Source: Aphanomyces cochlioides (taxonomy: Eukaryota > Oomycota > Saprolegniomycetes > Saprolegniales > Verrucalvaceae). From it: a stretch of 64,000 nucleotides of DNA. The DNA lies in assembly GCA_019828595.1 (NCBI GenBank), contig JAHQRK010000026.1:930001-994000 (forward strand). Reading direction: 5' to 3'. Below are positions 10,305 through 21,946 of the stretch, in pieces. The stretch's first letter is position 1. Each line of letters begins with the position of its first letter. The position numbers and the translations under genes were made by a program. The notes below the pieces were generated by a model. That model had not been told where the DNA came from. It saw only the letters and a program-made list of their open reading frames with translations, and ran no database searches.

Positions 10305-11829
10305 TTATAACAAAACGAAGTCGTCACATGATGCACTGTCTGATGCCGAGCAGTCCATGACGCCTTCCTCTGGCTCAAGCATATCCAAGGAGTCATCAAC
10401 TTCCTCGTCCATCATCGCCGCATACTTGAATTCGAACTTTTGGCTATGCTGCCAATATCGATACCATTGATCTCCATCGACAAGGAGGTGAAATGATCGA
10501 ACCTACAATGAAGTCATGAACGTTTAGACACAAGCTTGCCTTCGACTCCAAGTCCCGCATGTTTGAAGCAGGGTCCATTGCTACACGACCCTTGATGTTT
10601 GCCCAGACAAGCTCGATTGGATTGAGTTCTGGGTGGTAAGGCGGTGTCCATCGCACAATATGACCAAACTCCATAGCAATCTGGGTCGTACGATAAACAG
10701 CTTTGGGTCGGTGCAAACGAGCAAGTGCAGCAGCTCCGCTTTTGTGGACAAGTGATCGAAGGGTATTCTATTGTCATTCAGCCATTCCACGTTTGAGGCC
10801 TTTCGGTACGCCGCCGTAGGAGCAGGATTCACTTGACGTTTATGGTAGGAAGCACCGTCCATATGTATCAAGCATGAACCGTGTTCACGCTGCGCGACAG
10901 CGCACATCTTCTTAAACCACGACTCGAAGATCACGGCGTTGAAGTTGCCATGGTAATCGTCGTCATCGTCGTTGTCGCAACTTTTTCGCTTTGATTTCAT
11001 AGAATTCCAGCATGAAAATGAGCCAGTGATCCCCTCAGCTGACACGCGATCACGTTGTGACCATACAACGCCAGCTCCCATCATGCATACACGTGGACCC
11101 TTGCCGCTTTTTTCATACTGCACACCACCGTCAACCGTGCTATCGATCCATGCCAATTGCGAAACATGATGCAGATTGCAGTATGACTCGTCTAGAAAAA
11201 TTTTAGGCTTGGCAGGCAGGTTCTTCCTTGTCAAATTGGCCAGTTTCGTACATAAGTAGACAGCACGAAATGCAAGATTTGCTGTGGACCCAGCGCAGTA
11301 TTGTCGCTTTTTGCCTCGGCCAAAATAGAATCCATTGTTTGTAAGGATCCGTCGCAGTGACCGGTCCGGTATAAAGAGTCATGTCCTATGAAACTTAAAA
11401 CACGCACGTTGAATGATTTCCTTACTTCTCTCTCAGATCAAGTGCCAAAAGCTTGGCGGTTATCGGTTGGACAGCTTTGTTGCGTGTGTAAACAAGCTCG
11501 CGAAGCACAGTGACTATTGAATCTGTGTATTTGGATTCACGTTTTGATGATGTATTTTGTTGCAGAGTTTCTGACATGAATTGAGTTGGGTCGCCGCATC
11601 GATTGTAGGAAGCGACGATGACTGACACAGTGCTCTCTGAAATGCCACAAGCTTGTGCTACCAGGCTCCACACTCGCTTTTTCTTTTGCGATGTTTGTTT
11701 GGCTGCTTCATTGATAAAATACGCGTGGACGCGCACAACCATCATCTTCTCGGCCTGGGAAAGCCGATGTTTCGCCTTGGGTGTCTCGGCCATTTCTTGT
11801 CGGATTTGAGAGTGCCTGGGGTCCATCAA
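10305..11829 (-). pseudogene. Tc1/mariner-IS630-type DDE transposase, broken
   Basis: The N-terminal part (11829-11422) is helix-turn-helix-like (VAQACGISESTVSVIVASY). A GTAAGG..ATAG intron follows near 11421-11380, then RILTNNGFYFGRGKKRQYC and the catalytic core: KIFLDESYCNLHH (first Asp), CLIHMDGASYHK (second Asp) and PYHPELNPIELVWANIK (Glu). The last part (10490-10305) reads GDQWYRYWQHSQKFEFKY and an acidic tail ending in TAA at 10305. Lesions: a stop just after the first intron junction, a one-base frameshift near 10700 and a disrupted junction near 10530. All three catalytic residues are present, but the copy cannot make a full protein. Terminal repeats were not identified. Confidence 0.75.
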
Positions 11830-13949
11830 AGCGTAAGATTCAGACGCTCAATCGTGTTATTTTATATCCATGAATGGTTTATTTTGGTGTAAGTATGTGA
11901 TGCTGAATAAAAATACAAATTGCCGTGCACGATAACTTTTGGCCAGATCAATAGTGACGTGTCGTCAGAGGGTGAAATCTATTTTTAGAAGTAAAGTCAC
12001 GAAATGAGCCAATCGAGTTGAGAGACGACTCACCAAGATCCCAACACGTGTCGACATCTCCACCATCGTCAAGGATGACGATTCGCTGCGGCTTTTAAAT
12101 CCACAGCAACGGGATGCCAAAGGTGGAGATTCGTCAATCGAAGGAAAGGGGAGAAATTACTTGCACGTTGTCGACGAAAGAGATGGCGTGCTAAATCCAT
12201 TGCAAACATATTTCAATAAGAAAAGCTAATTCCTTAACTAATTGTCCTTTATGCAGTATGCTTTACGGGGCTTATATGAATTGACGGTATCGATCAACTG
12301 AGGATCTAGACCTTTGTATCGATCATTGTCCACGAATCGACTTATGCGACTTCTTCAGAAAGGTATATAACACAGATTATGAAGTTTCTTTAGCAATGTA
12401 AGCATTGCCAAGTGAACCAAACCCCGACAATGAGATGTCAAGAACAATCTATGAGTTGACCAAAGTTTGTACAGTTTGCGATTCAAGAAATCCTCACTCT
12501 GATGGTATAGGGGCAGAAGAAAATTGTACACGAGCTCCTGTAACGAGATGAATCTTATTGGCAATCGAAATGAGATGACTTATGCTCGTTAAGATTAAGG
12601 ATGGGAGATAGTTCTTATGATGTTTGAGGAATTGGTCATGTAGTTAATTAAACTGGGAATCTGCCTTGTCAGAGTTACTTCCAACAGTGATGTCAGATTG
12701 AATTCATTCGTTTCATCGCTACCTTCTAGTTGTAGTCGAATCAACTGTGCATCTGGGTGGCAACCAGCTCTTGTCCAAGCAAGCCACTCTAATGGTCTGC
12801 ATGTCCATGTTTGAACGACGCAAATAAATGCTGCGCGCATGTCGACTGCGGAATTACAGCAGTTCTTAACGAGCATGTGCGGCATTTTCTTCATTCGCGG
12901 AAAATCCTGGCCGTAACATGATGGCTTAGTCTAGAGGAAAGCGAGTTTGCAGCAACATGTAAATTACCAAACCAAGCAGTAGTTGTGATCCTATGCCTTT
13001 CTCAATGAAGACTGTATGGGTCATTCATTTATTGACCTCTTGAGTCACAATGAAAAAGGCATATTAATATTGTAACCTTGGTGTCAATTTCTTGATTCCA
13101 CCAAGAACAGTCATTTTATGACCAGTTTAACGGCCTACTTATCATTTATGCACATAAAGACACAATCCATTCTTCTCCGTTCACTCATTGCTCAAGAATG
13201 CACATACTGATGTACTCCCTTGGGCGATCAAACTTGGCAGTTTTTCTCGTTGTGTTGGTTTCTGGTCGACGAAATGACGCAAGCGGTCAAATTGAAATTG
13301 AGCGAGAATTACAGACCAAACTTTAGACACAATGAGATTTCTCGCGGGTGTCTCCTGAAGTTTGTAGGTCAATCTTGCCCAACGTATTCAGAGAGGACGA
13401 TTTCTGCGTCTTCAACGTGACAACGTGCCTTGGGTATGTGTATCCAGTCGAACTTCATGAACATAACGTAGAAATACCCCAATGCAGTAAAGCTCATCAA
13501 CTGCAGTCCCATTTAATTGTGCCGCTTCCTGCACTTTCTGGCGTGTTGCATTTGCCGTAAATGAGTTGAGAAGCATGCGCTTGTCATCTTGCGCAATGAA
13601 GAAAGTGGGTTTAGATCTCTCCCTGTGAATCGTGTGCAAGTTGTGCTCAACTTGATGCGACGCGATGAGAGAGTGTGAATCCAAATCACACGTCACGTGA
13701 GATTTCACCCTGTCATGCTACAATTTCTCCCACAAATTACTCGTCCAAATCTCAAAGGAACCTTGAACTGAGGTTACAATTGATTTTTGGCAAGTAAGGT
13801 ATCGAAAGCCAGTGTCAGCACAGGTAGTCTATTTGAATTAAGCATATATTGATCTCGCGACAAGGTTGTAAAAGCTTACGTCGGTGTTAGCGCCGGTTTT
13901 TGCAATCGGTGTTCGAGCAGGCCAAAGTTACGAGAAGTGTCGAACCATC
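11830..13949. other. Spacer with short protein-like frames of unknown meaning
   Basis: No recognisable gene. Minus-strand frames at 12595-12894 and 13412-13708 (the latter with RSKPTFFIAQDDKRML) look protein-like but are short, have no shared motif and cannot be joined with confidence. Bases 13880-13930 resemble antisense Thr-Pro linker and may be the edge of the next relic. Confidence 0.3.
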
Positions 13950-14330
13950 TGCTTGTCTTGTGGTTGTGATTTCACGTCATGGCTCATTGATTGTATTCAT
14001 AATGGCAACGCTTTGGCTTGAGCTCGACCTCCTGGCAAAGATTACTTGAGTATGAAGCCGCCAAACCCAAACCACACGCTTGGCTCATCACGAGCTACGC
14101 CAAAACACACTTCACTTCGCCTTGCCGACCGACCCGACTACAGAACCGCATTCTAAGTGTTGCACAGCATTCCAAGGTGTCGAAATTGCCGGCACCAAAA
14201 ACTCTCCAAGGAATCGAAGCAACCATACTTACGCCTGGAAATAGTATGCCGAGACCGCCATGTAATCGCTTCGTCTGGACAAGACGTCACAGTGTCTTTA
14301 CTACTCAAGCCACCTCCAGAATCGCTCTTA
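13950..14330 (+). pseudogene. Strongly decayed PAN-family relic
   Basis: In three shifting frames the plus strand keeps family landmarks in the right order: SCGCDF (about 13957-13975), PGKDYLSMKPPNPN (14032-14073) for the usual CNTGKxYFNANPPNP, VEIAGTKNSPRNRSNHT (about 14179-14230) for the PAN core VDYPGNDIxQTNRANHT, and FVWT followed by a degraded GTCFLK (about 14270-14310). No open frame covers more than a fraction. It is identifiable only by comparison with the intact copies nearby. Confidence 0.6.
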
Positions 14331-15149
14331 GTGCAGGGCTTCAACCAATTAGCCAACCTAGCAATCAACTCGCTCAAACGTGCCGAGTTCCACCGCCACC
14401 AGACGAGACTATAACATGGCCATCAAGTCGACTGCAGCTTTCTCAATTCCCTCAAATGGACTGCAAGTGGTGAATACTGCAATCTGCGGCATCCGGGACT
14501 TGTTTGGATTTGATCACGTCATTGACTCTTTGTATGAACGAAGGCAACGTAGACTGTACAACTTGGCACTGTTACTCATTTTGAGAACTATGACACACTG
14601 TGAGTAATCGTCATGGCTTGCTTCCAGGATGCCACATTGCACTTTGAACCTTCTGAAGGCAGTTGTAGATTAATCCTACACGTTACTCGTAGTTAGGTTA
14701 GTACAATCCACAGGAGAAGAATGCTACAGGACAACTTGTCTCGCCTGTGATATTTTGAAAGTTTTTCTCCGGAAGAATGTCCGAGGCGGACGAGGATTCT
14801 GTCTACTCCGGCTTGATATCCAACATGGTTCTTCGCTGCGTAACGTGAGGTGGGACATCTCCAGGATTGAGCTGAGTTGTCATGTCCGATCTTTGACTGA
14901 AACCTTCTCGGCGATCGTCGACGAGCGTGGGCGGCGTGGGCACGACGAAGTTGATCTCCGAGCTGTGTTTGGAAGTTGAAATTTTATCGCATCGGCGGCA
15001 AAAAGTCAAATCGAGCGTCCATGACAACCCTGTGAGAGATGACGTGAGTAACACTGCTTGGGGCATCTGGAGCTGACGACGACGTTGACTGGCTGGGATG
15101 CTTTTGCAAGAACAGCCAAATGGCAGAGAGAAAATATTGTACTGGTGGC
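14331..15149. other. Spacer upstream of the intact PAN gene
   Basis: No supported gene. A minus-strand frame at 14803-15066 containing FCRRCDKISTSKHSSE has coding-like composition but ends without context. It could be an unrecognised exon. Confidence 0.3.
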
Positions 15150-15164
15150 TTCACTTTGCAATTT
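15150..15164 (+). promoter_or_regulatory. Initiator/flanking core promoter of the PAN gene
   Basis: TTCACTTTGCAATTT lies 27 bp before the ATG at 15177. Nearly the same words stand at the same distance before the starts at 43646 and 48577. It fits the known oomycete pattern of an initiator (TCAYTYY-like) followed directly by a CAWTTT-like flanking element. Confidence 0.65.
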
Positions 15165-15176
15165 ACGAGATTGCCC

Positions 15177-16907
15177 ATGGTCTCCTCTCTGTTGATGCTG
15201 GGCGGCTTATCCACCGTTGCGGTGGTTGTCGCTGAACCCACTGCAAGCGTCACTCCAGTACCGACGAGTCAAGAAACTCCGGGGCCAACACCTGCCATGA
15301 CAAAGTCCGTCGTGTGCTTGCAGTCAGATGCTTGGAGCAAGTACTATTATCCCGTCACGCTGGATCGTGATGGAAACGTCGCTTCGTACTCGGCGACATA
15401 TATGACAAAGTCAAGTTGCTTAATCAAAGATTGGTCGAAACAAGCAATCCGACTTACTTGTGGCTGTGAGCCACCGACGTGGGGTGGCAATGGCTACTAC
15501 AATGGCTACAACTTGGGCCCAGACTACTGGTGCAACACTGGCAAAGCTTATTTCAATGCGAACCCGCCAAACCCAGAGTGCACCAGCGCTCCTACACCTA
15601 TGCCCACCGACGAGCCCACTGATGAGCCCACTCCAGAGCCAACTCCAAATGAGAGTACCACACCAGCACCGACCGACTTGCCTACACCAGCGCTTACTCC
15701 TAATCAGACAACTTTAGCTCCTACGACAACACAACAACCGTCTCAATGTTTGACTGCTACCGAGGACGTGGATTATCCTGGCAACGATATCGCTCAAACA
15801 AATCGCGCTAACCATGCTGACTGTTGCAATGACTGCGCCAAGACGGTTGGCTGCGATCTCTACGTGTGGACTCGATGGAATGGCGGTACTTGCTTCCTCA
15901 AATCAAGCCCCAACACTGTCGGAGGGGAAAAGCCATATCCAGGAGCTCGTAGTGCTCGAATCTCCCAAGGTCAGCAGTCACAATGCTCTGATGTCGTCGA
16001 TGGAGTGGATTACCCTGGAAATGATCTCGCTCAAACAAACCGGGCCGGCTATTCTGAATGCTGCACTGACTGCGTTGCGACTCCTGGTTGTGCCGCGTAC
16101 GTCTGGACCTCATGGAACGATGGTACTTGTTTCCTCAAGTCGAAAGCAGGGGACGCTCAACCTAAGCAAGGAGCTAAAGCTGCTACTCTCACGCCCAAGT
16201 CTTCTCCAACTCCCACACCAACGACGATAGCACCTTCCAAATGTTACGGCTACAGGAAGGACATGGACTTCCCAGGAAACGACATTACTCAAACCAGCCA
16301 AGCTAACGATAGGGACTGCTGCAATGATTGTGCCAACACCCTTTTCTGCGATCTCTACGTCTGGACGCCGTGGAACAACGGCACTTGCTTCCTCAAATCA
16401 AGTACCAAAGGATCGAGTGAAGGCACTCCGTACCCAGGTGCTTGGAGTGGCACAATTGAGACTCCCTCTAAGAAGCTACCACCTCCACCGCCGGAATTCC
16501 AACTATGCACTCAGCCTGAACCAGACGACTTTCCAGGCAATGACATTGCTTTGACGAACCGAACAAACTACATGGACTGCTGTGGGGACTGCACCAACAC
16601 ACCCAACTGTGCTGGTTATGTGTGGAAGGACGACGTGTGTTACCTCAAATCCAAATTTGAAAACTATCAAAGCGGCACGAAAGCATTAGCTGGATTGCGA
16701 CGAGTGTGTGCTCCTCAACAAGTCGACACTGGTTACAGCGACAAAGACGTCGCGGTTGTTCCTGGATCTGTGCAAGATTGCTGTGGACTCTGTATGAGAA
16801 CTAAACGCTGCATTGGATATACACATTTCAACGGCAATTGTTATCTCAAGGAGTTGTTCATCTACTCCTACAAGAAGATTGGTGCGACGTCAGGACTAGC
16901 CTATTAA
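15177..16907 (+). CDS. Secreted five-PAN/Apple-domain protein with WCNTGK cysteine module (intact)
   Basis: 576 codons. The frame extends to an ATG at 15120, but 15177 is preferred: it gives MVSSLLMLGGLSTVAVVVA, a clean signal peptide, matches the MVS starts of two relatives and lies 27 bp after the promoter element. Order: signal peptide 1-19; short Thr-Pro stretch; cysteine module about 46-135 with six cysteines (VVCL, SSCLI, TCGCE, YWCNTGK, PPNPEC); Thr-Pro linker 136-189; PAN domains about 191-262, 270-336, 356-426, 444-505 and 511-576. Each PAN has the marks D-[YF]-PGND, DCCxDC, GC..YVW and G[TN]CFLKS; the last is a divergent type (DCCGLC, GYTHFNGNCYLK). PAN/Apple domains are disulfide-rich carbohydrate- or protein-binding folds, and oomycete CBEL-type proteins use them at the cell wall, so an extracellular adhesin or lectin role is inferred. 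No membrane anchor is seen. Confidence 0.9.
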   Translation: MVSSLLMLGGLSTVAVVVAEPTASVTPVPTSQETPGPTPAMTKSVVCLQSDAWSKYYYPVTLDRDGNVASYSATYMTKSSCLIKDWSKQAIRLTCGCEPPTWGGNGYYNGYNLGPDYWCNTGKAYFNANPPNPECTSAPTPMPTDEPTDEPTPEPTPNESTTPAPTDLPTPALTPNQTTLAPTTTQQPSQCLTATEDVDYPGNDIAQTNRANHADCCNDCAKTVGCDLYVWTRWNGGTCFLKSSPNTVGGEKPYPGARSARISQGQQSQCSDVVDGVDYPGNDLAQTNRAGYSECCTDCVATPGCAAYVWTSWNDGTCFLKSKAGDAQPKQGAKAATLTPKSSPTPTPTTIAPSKCYGYRKDMDFPGNDITQTSQANDRDCCNDCANTLFCDLYVWTPWNNGTCFLKSSTKGSSEGTPYPGAWSGTIETPSKKLPPPPPEFQLCTQPEPDDFPGNDIALTNRTNYMDCCGDCTNTPNCAGYVWKDDVCYLKSKFENYQSGTKALAGLRRVCAPQQVDTGYSDKDVAVVPGSVQDCCGLCMRTKRCIGYTHFNGNCYLKELFIYSYKKIGATSGLAY

Positions 16908-17424
16908 GCTCAAATTATCATCTTCATAGTTCTCCAGTTAGTTTTCGATAGTCTCCTTTGATTGTTTCATCCAACACGGGTTGAAGTACTCAATGCTTTG
17001 TTTAACATTGTGGAGCAGGTAGTTTGCCTCGTCCAGCTCGGCCATGTCCGTGGAATCCAGGACGACTGGAGTGACTACAATTGCTTTGATCGGCCGGCTC
17101 AAACATGTCAAGATGAACGAATTGCTGCTTATTCCATCACACAAGCAATTTGTCTTCATCTAATTCAATGTCGTGCAGGAATTCACCTCGTATTCCATGT
17201 CATAAGACAATCACTAGCCCCAAAACTTGTGAAATCCACAGTACATATCTCGACTTTTCATTTGGGGAGACCAAATATTGGGATACATTATTGAGACAGC
17301 TGAAGTTCACAAGAAATTAGAGCTCTGGTTGTATTGTGGAATTACTAGTATTTCACAGTGCTACTTGAGTTGGAATTCTTGCTCTATTCAAGTACTACAA
17401 CACATTCTTGAGATGTTCTACAAG
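16908..17424. other. Spacer between convergent PAN genes
   Basis: No gene seen. It holds the 3' ends of two family members transcribed toward each other. Confidence 0.5.
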
Positions 17425-19048
17425 CTAGTAGACAGTTTCTGATGCTGCACCAAGCCGTGTACTTTTGATGGCAAGATCGCCGTTCTTGAGATAACACTTT
17501 CCACCGAAATGGGAAAATCTAGTGCAGCCTTCCGTCTTTGTACAGAGTCGACAACAATCTTCTCTCTTCGCTGTCACATTCATGATGTCACCACCCTTGT
17601 AGGTCGTATCCATTTCAAAAGGGGTGCAACGCCGAACGTCTGCCGATTTCACGTCGTTGTCAACTTGACAATTTTCGTACTTTGATTTGAGGAAGCACAC
17701 GTCATCCTTCCATTGATAAAAACGCAGTTTGGTGTGCTCGTGCAGTCGCCGCAGCAATCCATGTAGTTGGATCGATTTGTTTGGGCAATGTCGTTGCCAG
17801 GACAGCTAATGGAGGTTGGATCCCTGCATTGACGAAACTCTGGAGGTGGAATCGGTTGTTTCCTAAACTCACTGAGGACTTGGGCGCTCCATGCCCCTGG
17901 ATATGGCTGTTTCCACTGCTTGTATCGGACTTCTTGGGCTTGGATTTGAGGTAGCATGTACCGAGATTCCAGACGTATAAAGCGCAACCAAGAGTCTGGG
18001 CACAATCGTTGCAGCAGTCGGTATGACTAGCTCGACTCGTTTCAGTGATGTTGATTCCTGCAAACTTGACGTCTTTCGTCGTATTGAAACATTTCAATGG
18101 CGGTGGCGGCGAGGTCGTTGGTTTTGGAGGTAGAGTTTGCTTTGGACGTGGAGTTGGAGAAGGCGAAGGAGTTACGATTGGGGCACAAGTTCCGCCTGGC
18201 GGGTTCGCATTGAAATACGCTTTCCCAGTGTTGCACCAGAAATCGGCGCCGAAATCGTAGCCAGTGAAGCCAAATTCAGGGTATTTCGTTTTGAAATCAC
18301 ATCCGCAAGACACTCGAAGTTCTACGTACGGCCAATCTCGGGGGATCATGCACTCGCTATAACTCACTCCAAACAGTCCATAGGCTGCCACATCACCATT
18401 TGAATCAATTGTGACTGGAATCCAGCTGTCATATCCTTGGACTGTTTCCAAACACACAACTGATCTTGTCGCAACTGGGGTTGGTGCTGGCGTTGTAATC
18501 ACTGGCGAAGGCGTAGTAGGAGTCGTAGTCAACGGTGCCCAAGTTGCAGCTTTAGCTCCAGGGAGAATTTGAGCCTCACCGGCTTTTGACTTGAGGAAGC
18601 ACGTGCCACCATTCAATGAGGTCCAGACGTAGGCGGCACATCCAGATGTAACTGCGCAGTCATTGCAGCAGTCGGCATGGTTGGCCCGGTTTGTTTCAGA
18701 GAGATCGTTTCCAGGATAGTCCACTCCACCGACTACTTGAGAGCATTGTGACTGCTGAACTGGGGAGATTCGAGCGCTGCGAGCTCCAGGTTGTGGCGTC
18801 TCTCCTCCGGCCGTCTTGGGGCTAGACTTGAGGAAGCAAGTGCCGCCATTCCATGACGTCCACACGTAGAGATTGCATCCAGCCGTGTTGGTGCAGTCAT
18901 TGCAGCAGTCAGCATGGTTAGCGCGATTAGTTTGAGCAACATCATTGCCAGGATAATCCATGTCTTCGATCACCGGCGAGCACGTTGTGGCTTCGGCAAC
19001 AACTCCGGTGGCGCTCAAGGCGATTAGCCACGCCAATGACGAGACAAT
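17425..19048 (-). pseudogene. Five-PAN family member with lost ATG and two one-base frameshifts
   Basis: Homologue of 15177-16907 but with another order: signal peptide, two PANs, cysteine module (VVCLETVQ, VSCGCD, FWCNTGKAYF), short Pro-rich linker, then three PANs. The position equivalent to the family start MVSSL reads ATT (19048-19046) followed by GTC TCG TCA TTG, so the initiator seems mutated; no other in-frame ATG lies before the stop at 19060-19058. Frame breaks lie near 17910-17912 (AAA run on the coding strand, one base short) and 17718-17722 (T run, one base short). Both are in homopolymers, so sequencing error is possible. A promoter-like word at 19060-19074 is kept. Function if expressed: secreted PAN adhesin, as for its neighbour. 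Confidence 0.8.
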
Positions 19049-19059
19049 GTTGACCTTTC

Positions 19060-19074
19060 AAGTTGAAAACTGAC
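19060..19074 (-). promoter_or_regulatory. Degenerate family core promoter
   Basis: On the minus strand GTCAGTTTTCAACTT stands about 26 bp before the ATT that replaces the start codon, aligned with TTCACTTTGCAATTT of the intact gene at 15150. Confidence 0.4.
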
Positions 19075-20199
19075 AACGAACTCTGTGGTTGCACCCTCTG
19101 CCATATTTCTCACGTTTGGAAACATGCCAACCAACCACAAGAGCCCAAGAACCAACTGGCGATTCCAAGCAGGATTACCCATGTCGATTGACCAAAATGC
19201 CAACGCTATAAACAAGCTGACGGAGCGACATATTAGAATCGCCGTCCTAAGAGAGCTCCAAAGTGGCCCTGTCGTCATTAATCTAGATAGCATGCAAACT
19301 CAACTGATCGTGTTGCTTCTAACAGCGACGAGTGACTGAATTTTACGTCCCTCCAGCCGGTCAGAGAATTTGTTAGCTCACATTGGGATTGTCTCGAGCT
19401 AATCACGGAATTAACTCTTTGTATGGACAACAGCAACATGCACTAGGAGACACAACTCACGTGAAACTTTCATCAGGGGCATCATGGACTCCTAGTTATA
19501 CAACTGGCCGAAGCACGAGTTTCATGTTGCCAACTTGGCGAGGTCTTCATGGTTTGTCGAATAGTATGCCGTTCATATACATCACGAGCAAGGATGCAGC
19601 AGATGCCGTCGACGCTGGGTCTATTCTCAAGCAGTAATCGGAGCTTGCACAATCCGATGAAACATAAATGGGACCTCTTGTGACAAATGTGACTGTCATT
19701 GAAATTGTAATAGTCTTTCAGTCTGACGCTGGTCAAAGGCTATTGACGCATGGCAACGAGATCAAACTGCGCGAAAATAATTATGGCATGTGCAGGCGTT
19801 TCACCAAAGAAGTGCCACCGAGACCAGAGTTCATGTTAGAGGGAAATGCACCTCGTAGATCGTTGGTTGGCGACACCGTTCATCCTTTTTCCAGCTCACA
19901 GCCAAACTCATTTGGGTGAGATCATTACCTGGACATTCTCCAGAATTCACAGAAAAATACTTGACTTTTCTATGCATTTACAGAAATTTTGTCCAGGGAT
20001 TTCCAGAAATCACAAAGTAATTTTTTATTTTAATTAAATTTGGACATGATGTTTGTATGCTATAAAATATTTTTGAGGAAGATTTGAGTGGTCAAGAACG
20101 CACCGAAGGATCTTTCTGCGGGAATATAAGCCAATCATAAAACAGGAAAATAGACAATTTGACAAAGAATCCTTGTCACTTTCTTTTTTGTCATATAGC
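19075..20199. other. Spacer, no gene seen
   Basis: No protein-like frame with motifs. It becomes very AT-rich toward 19920-20060. A word TTGTCACTTTCTTTTTTG at 20173-20190 resembles the initiator/flanking promoter pattern just before the Crypton start. Confidence 0.4.
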
Positions 20200-21778
20200 A
20201 TGGAGGACGATCGACGTGGTTTTACAATTGCAGATGCAAGAAGAAATCGCATATCGGAAGAGTCTAGGCGAAATATATGTCTGGTGTGAACCAGATTAAA
20301 AAATGGTGTTCTCTTACGGGCAGGAACAACCTTCTTAAGCCATGCGATGAGTCAAAAGACGGAACGACCATTGATCTCTCTGTATTTTCTTATGACCATT
20401 TTCTGGAATTTATAGAATGGTGCATTCAAAACAAACCGAAGCTTACCGCTGGGACCCTCAGTGGTTATCGTAGCTCATTGAAGAGCTTATACAAAGACAA
20501 AAATGTAGCTCTTCCTGACGAGTATGGTGATGATCTCAAATTGGTCTTTTCTGGTAGAGTCTGGTTTATATAGTTCATTATTTAATTTACAATAGGTATC
20601 AAAAAGTCAATGGCAACCAACATGCAAGTTGGTGACAAAGATTACAAAGGAAAAAGGCCTCTTGCATTTATGATGTATGAATCACTTGCTGAAAAGAGCC
20701 TTCAACTGAGCGACAGTGGCTTTACCCATCTTTACTTGATAATTACGTGGAATTTAATGTGTAGATCGCAATCCACAGAAACAATAAGGTTTGCCCTTTT
20801 CAAATAGCTTAAATTAACTTCATTAGATTTGATCATATCTCGAGTGAAGATGATGCAATTGGCATCACGTTTTTCAAAACAAAGTCTCAACAAGAAGGTA
20901 TAAACATAGTGATTTTAAATTAATTTATTATAGGAACAACAAATAAAGATCCAAGGCATTGTTATGCAAATCCTTTGAAGCCAGGAATTTGCTTGTTTGT
21001 CGCTTTGGGGCTTTATCTTTCTTGTAATAGCCATATTTCCACTGGAGCCCTTTTCCTAGGCTCAAAACAAGAGGTAAAAGAAGTTTAAATGGTAGGATAA
21101 ATCTTAAAATGATATAGGATCGTTTTGGTAAATCTCTCGCAAGATTGCTTGGTTTTGATGGACAACAAGTGAAAGAAAGGATTATGGAAGTCATTCCATA
21201 AGGAAGGGTGTCGCTACATTTGCTTGTTCTGGATCTACTGGTGGTCCATCAGTTATCAGTGTATGTGTTCGTTGTGGGTGGTCGATAGGTAATGTTATGG
21301 AAAGATACATTAGATATGAGGCAGCCGGCGACCAGTTCACAGGTCGAGTTGTGACTGGGCTGCCTTTACATAGCTCTGACTTTGCTATCTTACCGCCCCA
21401 CTTTTCTCAACCAAATGACTCTATTGTCAACACATGCCTAGCCTCTATGTTTCCTAAATTGCACATGGTGGATCATCTTTGGGGTGTTTTGAAATTGTTG
21501 TTGGCTTCTTTGGTCCATCATAGTGATTTTCTTGTTGCCACATTGCCACCAAATCATCCACTCTTTTCCACATTGATTTTTGTGAAAGCGATAAGCTCGC
21601 TCATTTGAAGTCACTCGTATTGTTTGATGACGAATCCCCAGTTCTCCAATCAACGGGTGCACCCCCTCATGTGAAAGTATACATGGAGCGACCATCTCTC
21701 TTGCTTCGATACAACTTGCTCCAAGAGCATGGGAGTAGGGAAACACTTGTGCTGAGACGGTTAACAAGGTACACATGA
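20200..21778 (+). pseudogene. Crypton tyrosine recombinase, five exons, frameshifted
   Basis: The ATG at 20200 begins MEDDRRGFTIADARRNR. Exons then join through four short AT-rich GT-AG introns near 20550-20593, 20789-20826, 20898-20933 and 21072-21117. The catalytic half shows RHCYANPLKPGICLFVALGLY, then HSIRKGVATFACSGSTGG (the HxxR box), then GWSIGNVMERYIRYEAAGDQ with the candidate nucleophile Tyr in MERYIRYE. The C-terminal part has TGLPLHSSDFAILPPHF and STGAPPHV. These are the marks of oomycete Cryptons, which move DNA through a tyrosine recombinase. Frame breaks lie near 20275, 21195 and 21570 (T run), so this copy is inactive unless they are sequencing errors. The N-terminal SAM-like DNA-binding part is present. 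Confidence 0.8.
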
Positions 21779-21946
21779 GTTGCTCGTTTGAGCATTACAA
21801 GGAACAGTCCGGTGTTGTCGACTCTTTGACTGGCGAGATTCTTGGACTGACGAGAGGGTAAGTAAACCTAACCCCTCGGTTGTGAATGAAATGACGTAGT
21901 AGTAGAATGAACAAACTCAAGCACAACTAACTGATATTCCAACAAC

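Noticed and set aside
10160..11930. Terminal repeats of the Tc1-type element
   Set aside because: AAAAATATAATTGTCG (10173) and AAAAATACAAATTGCCG (11909) are similar but in direct, not inverted, orientation.
13181..13708. Two-exon minus-strand gene
   Set aside because: The frames look protein-like but need unsupported junctions and show no family motif.
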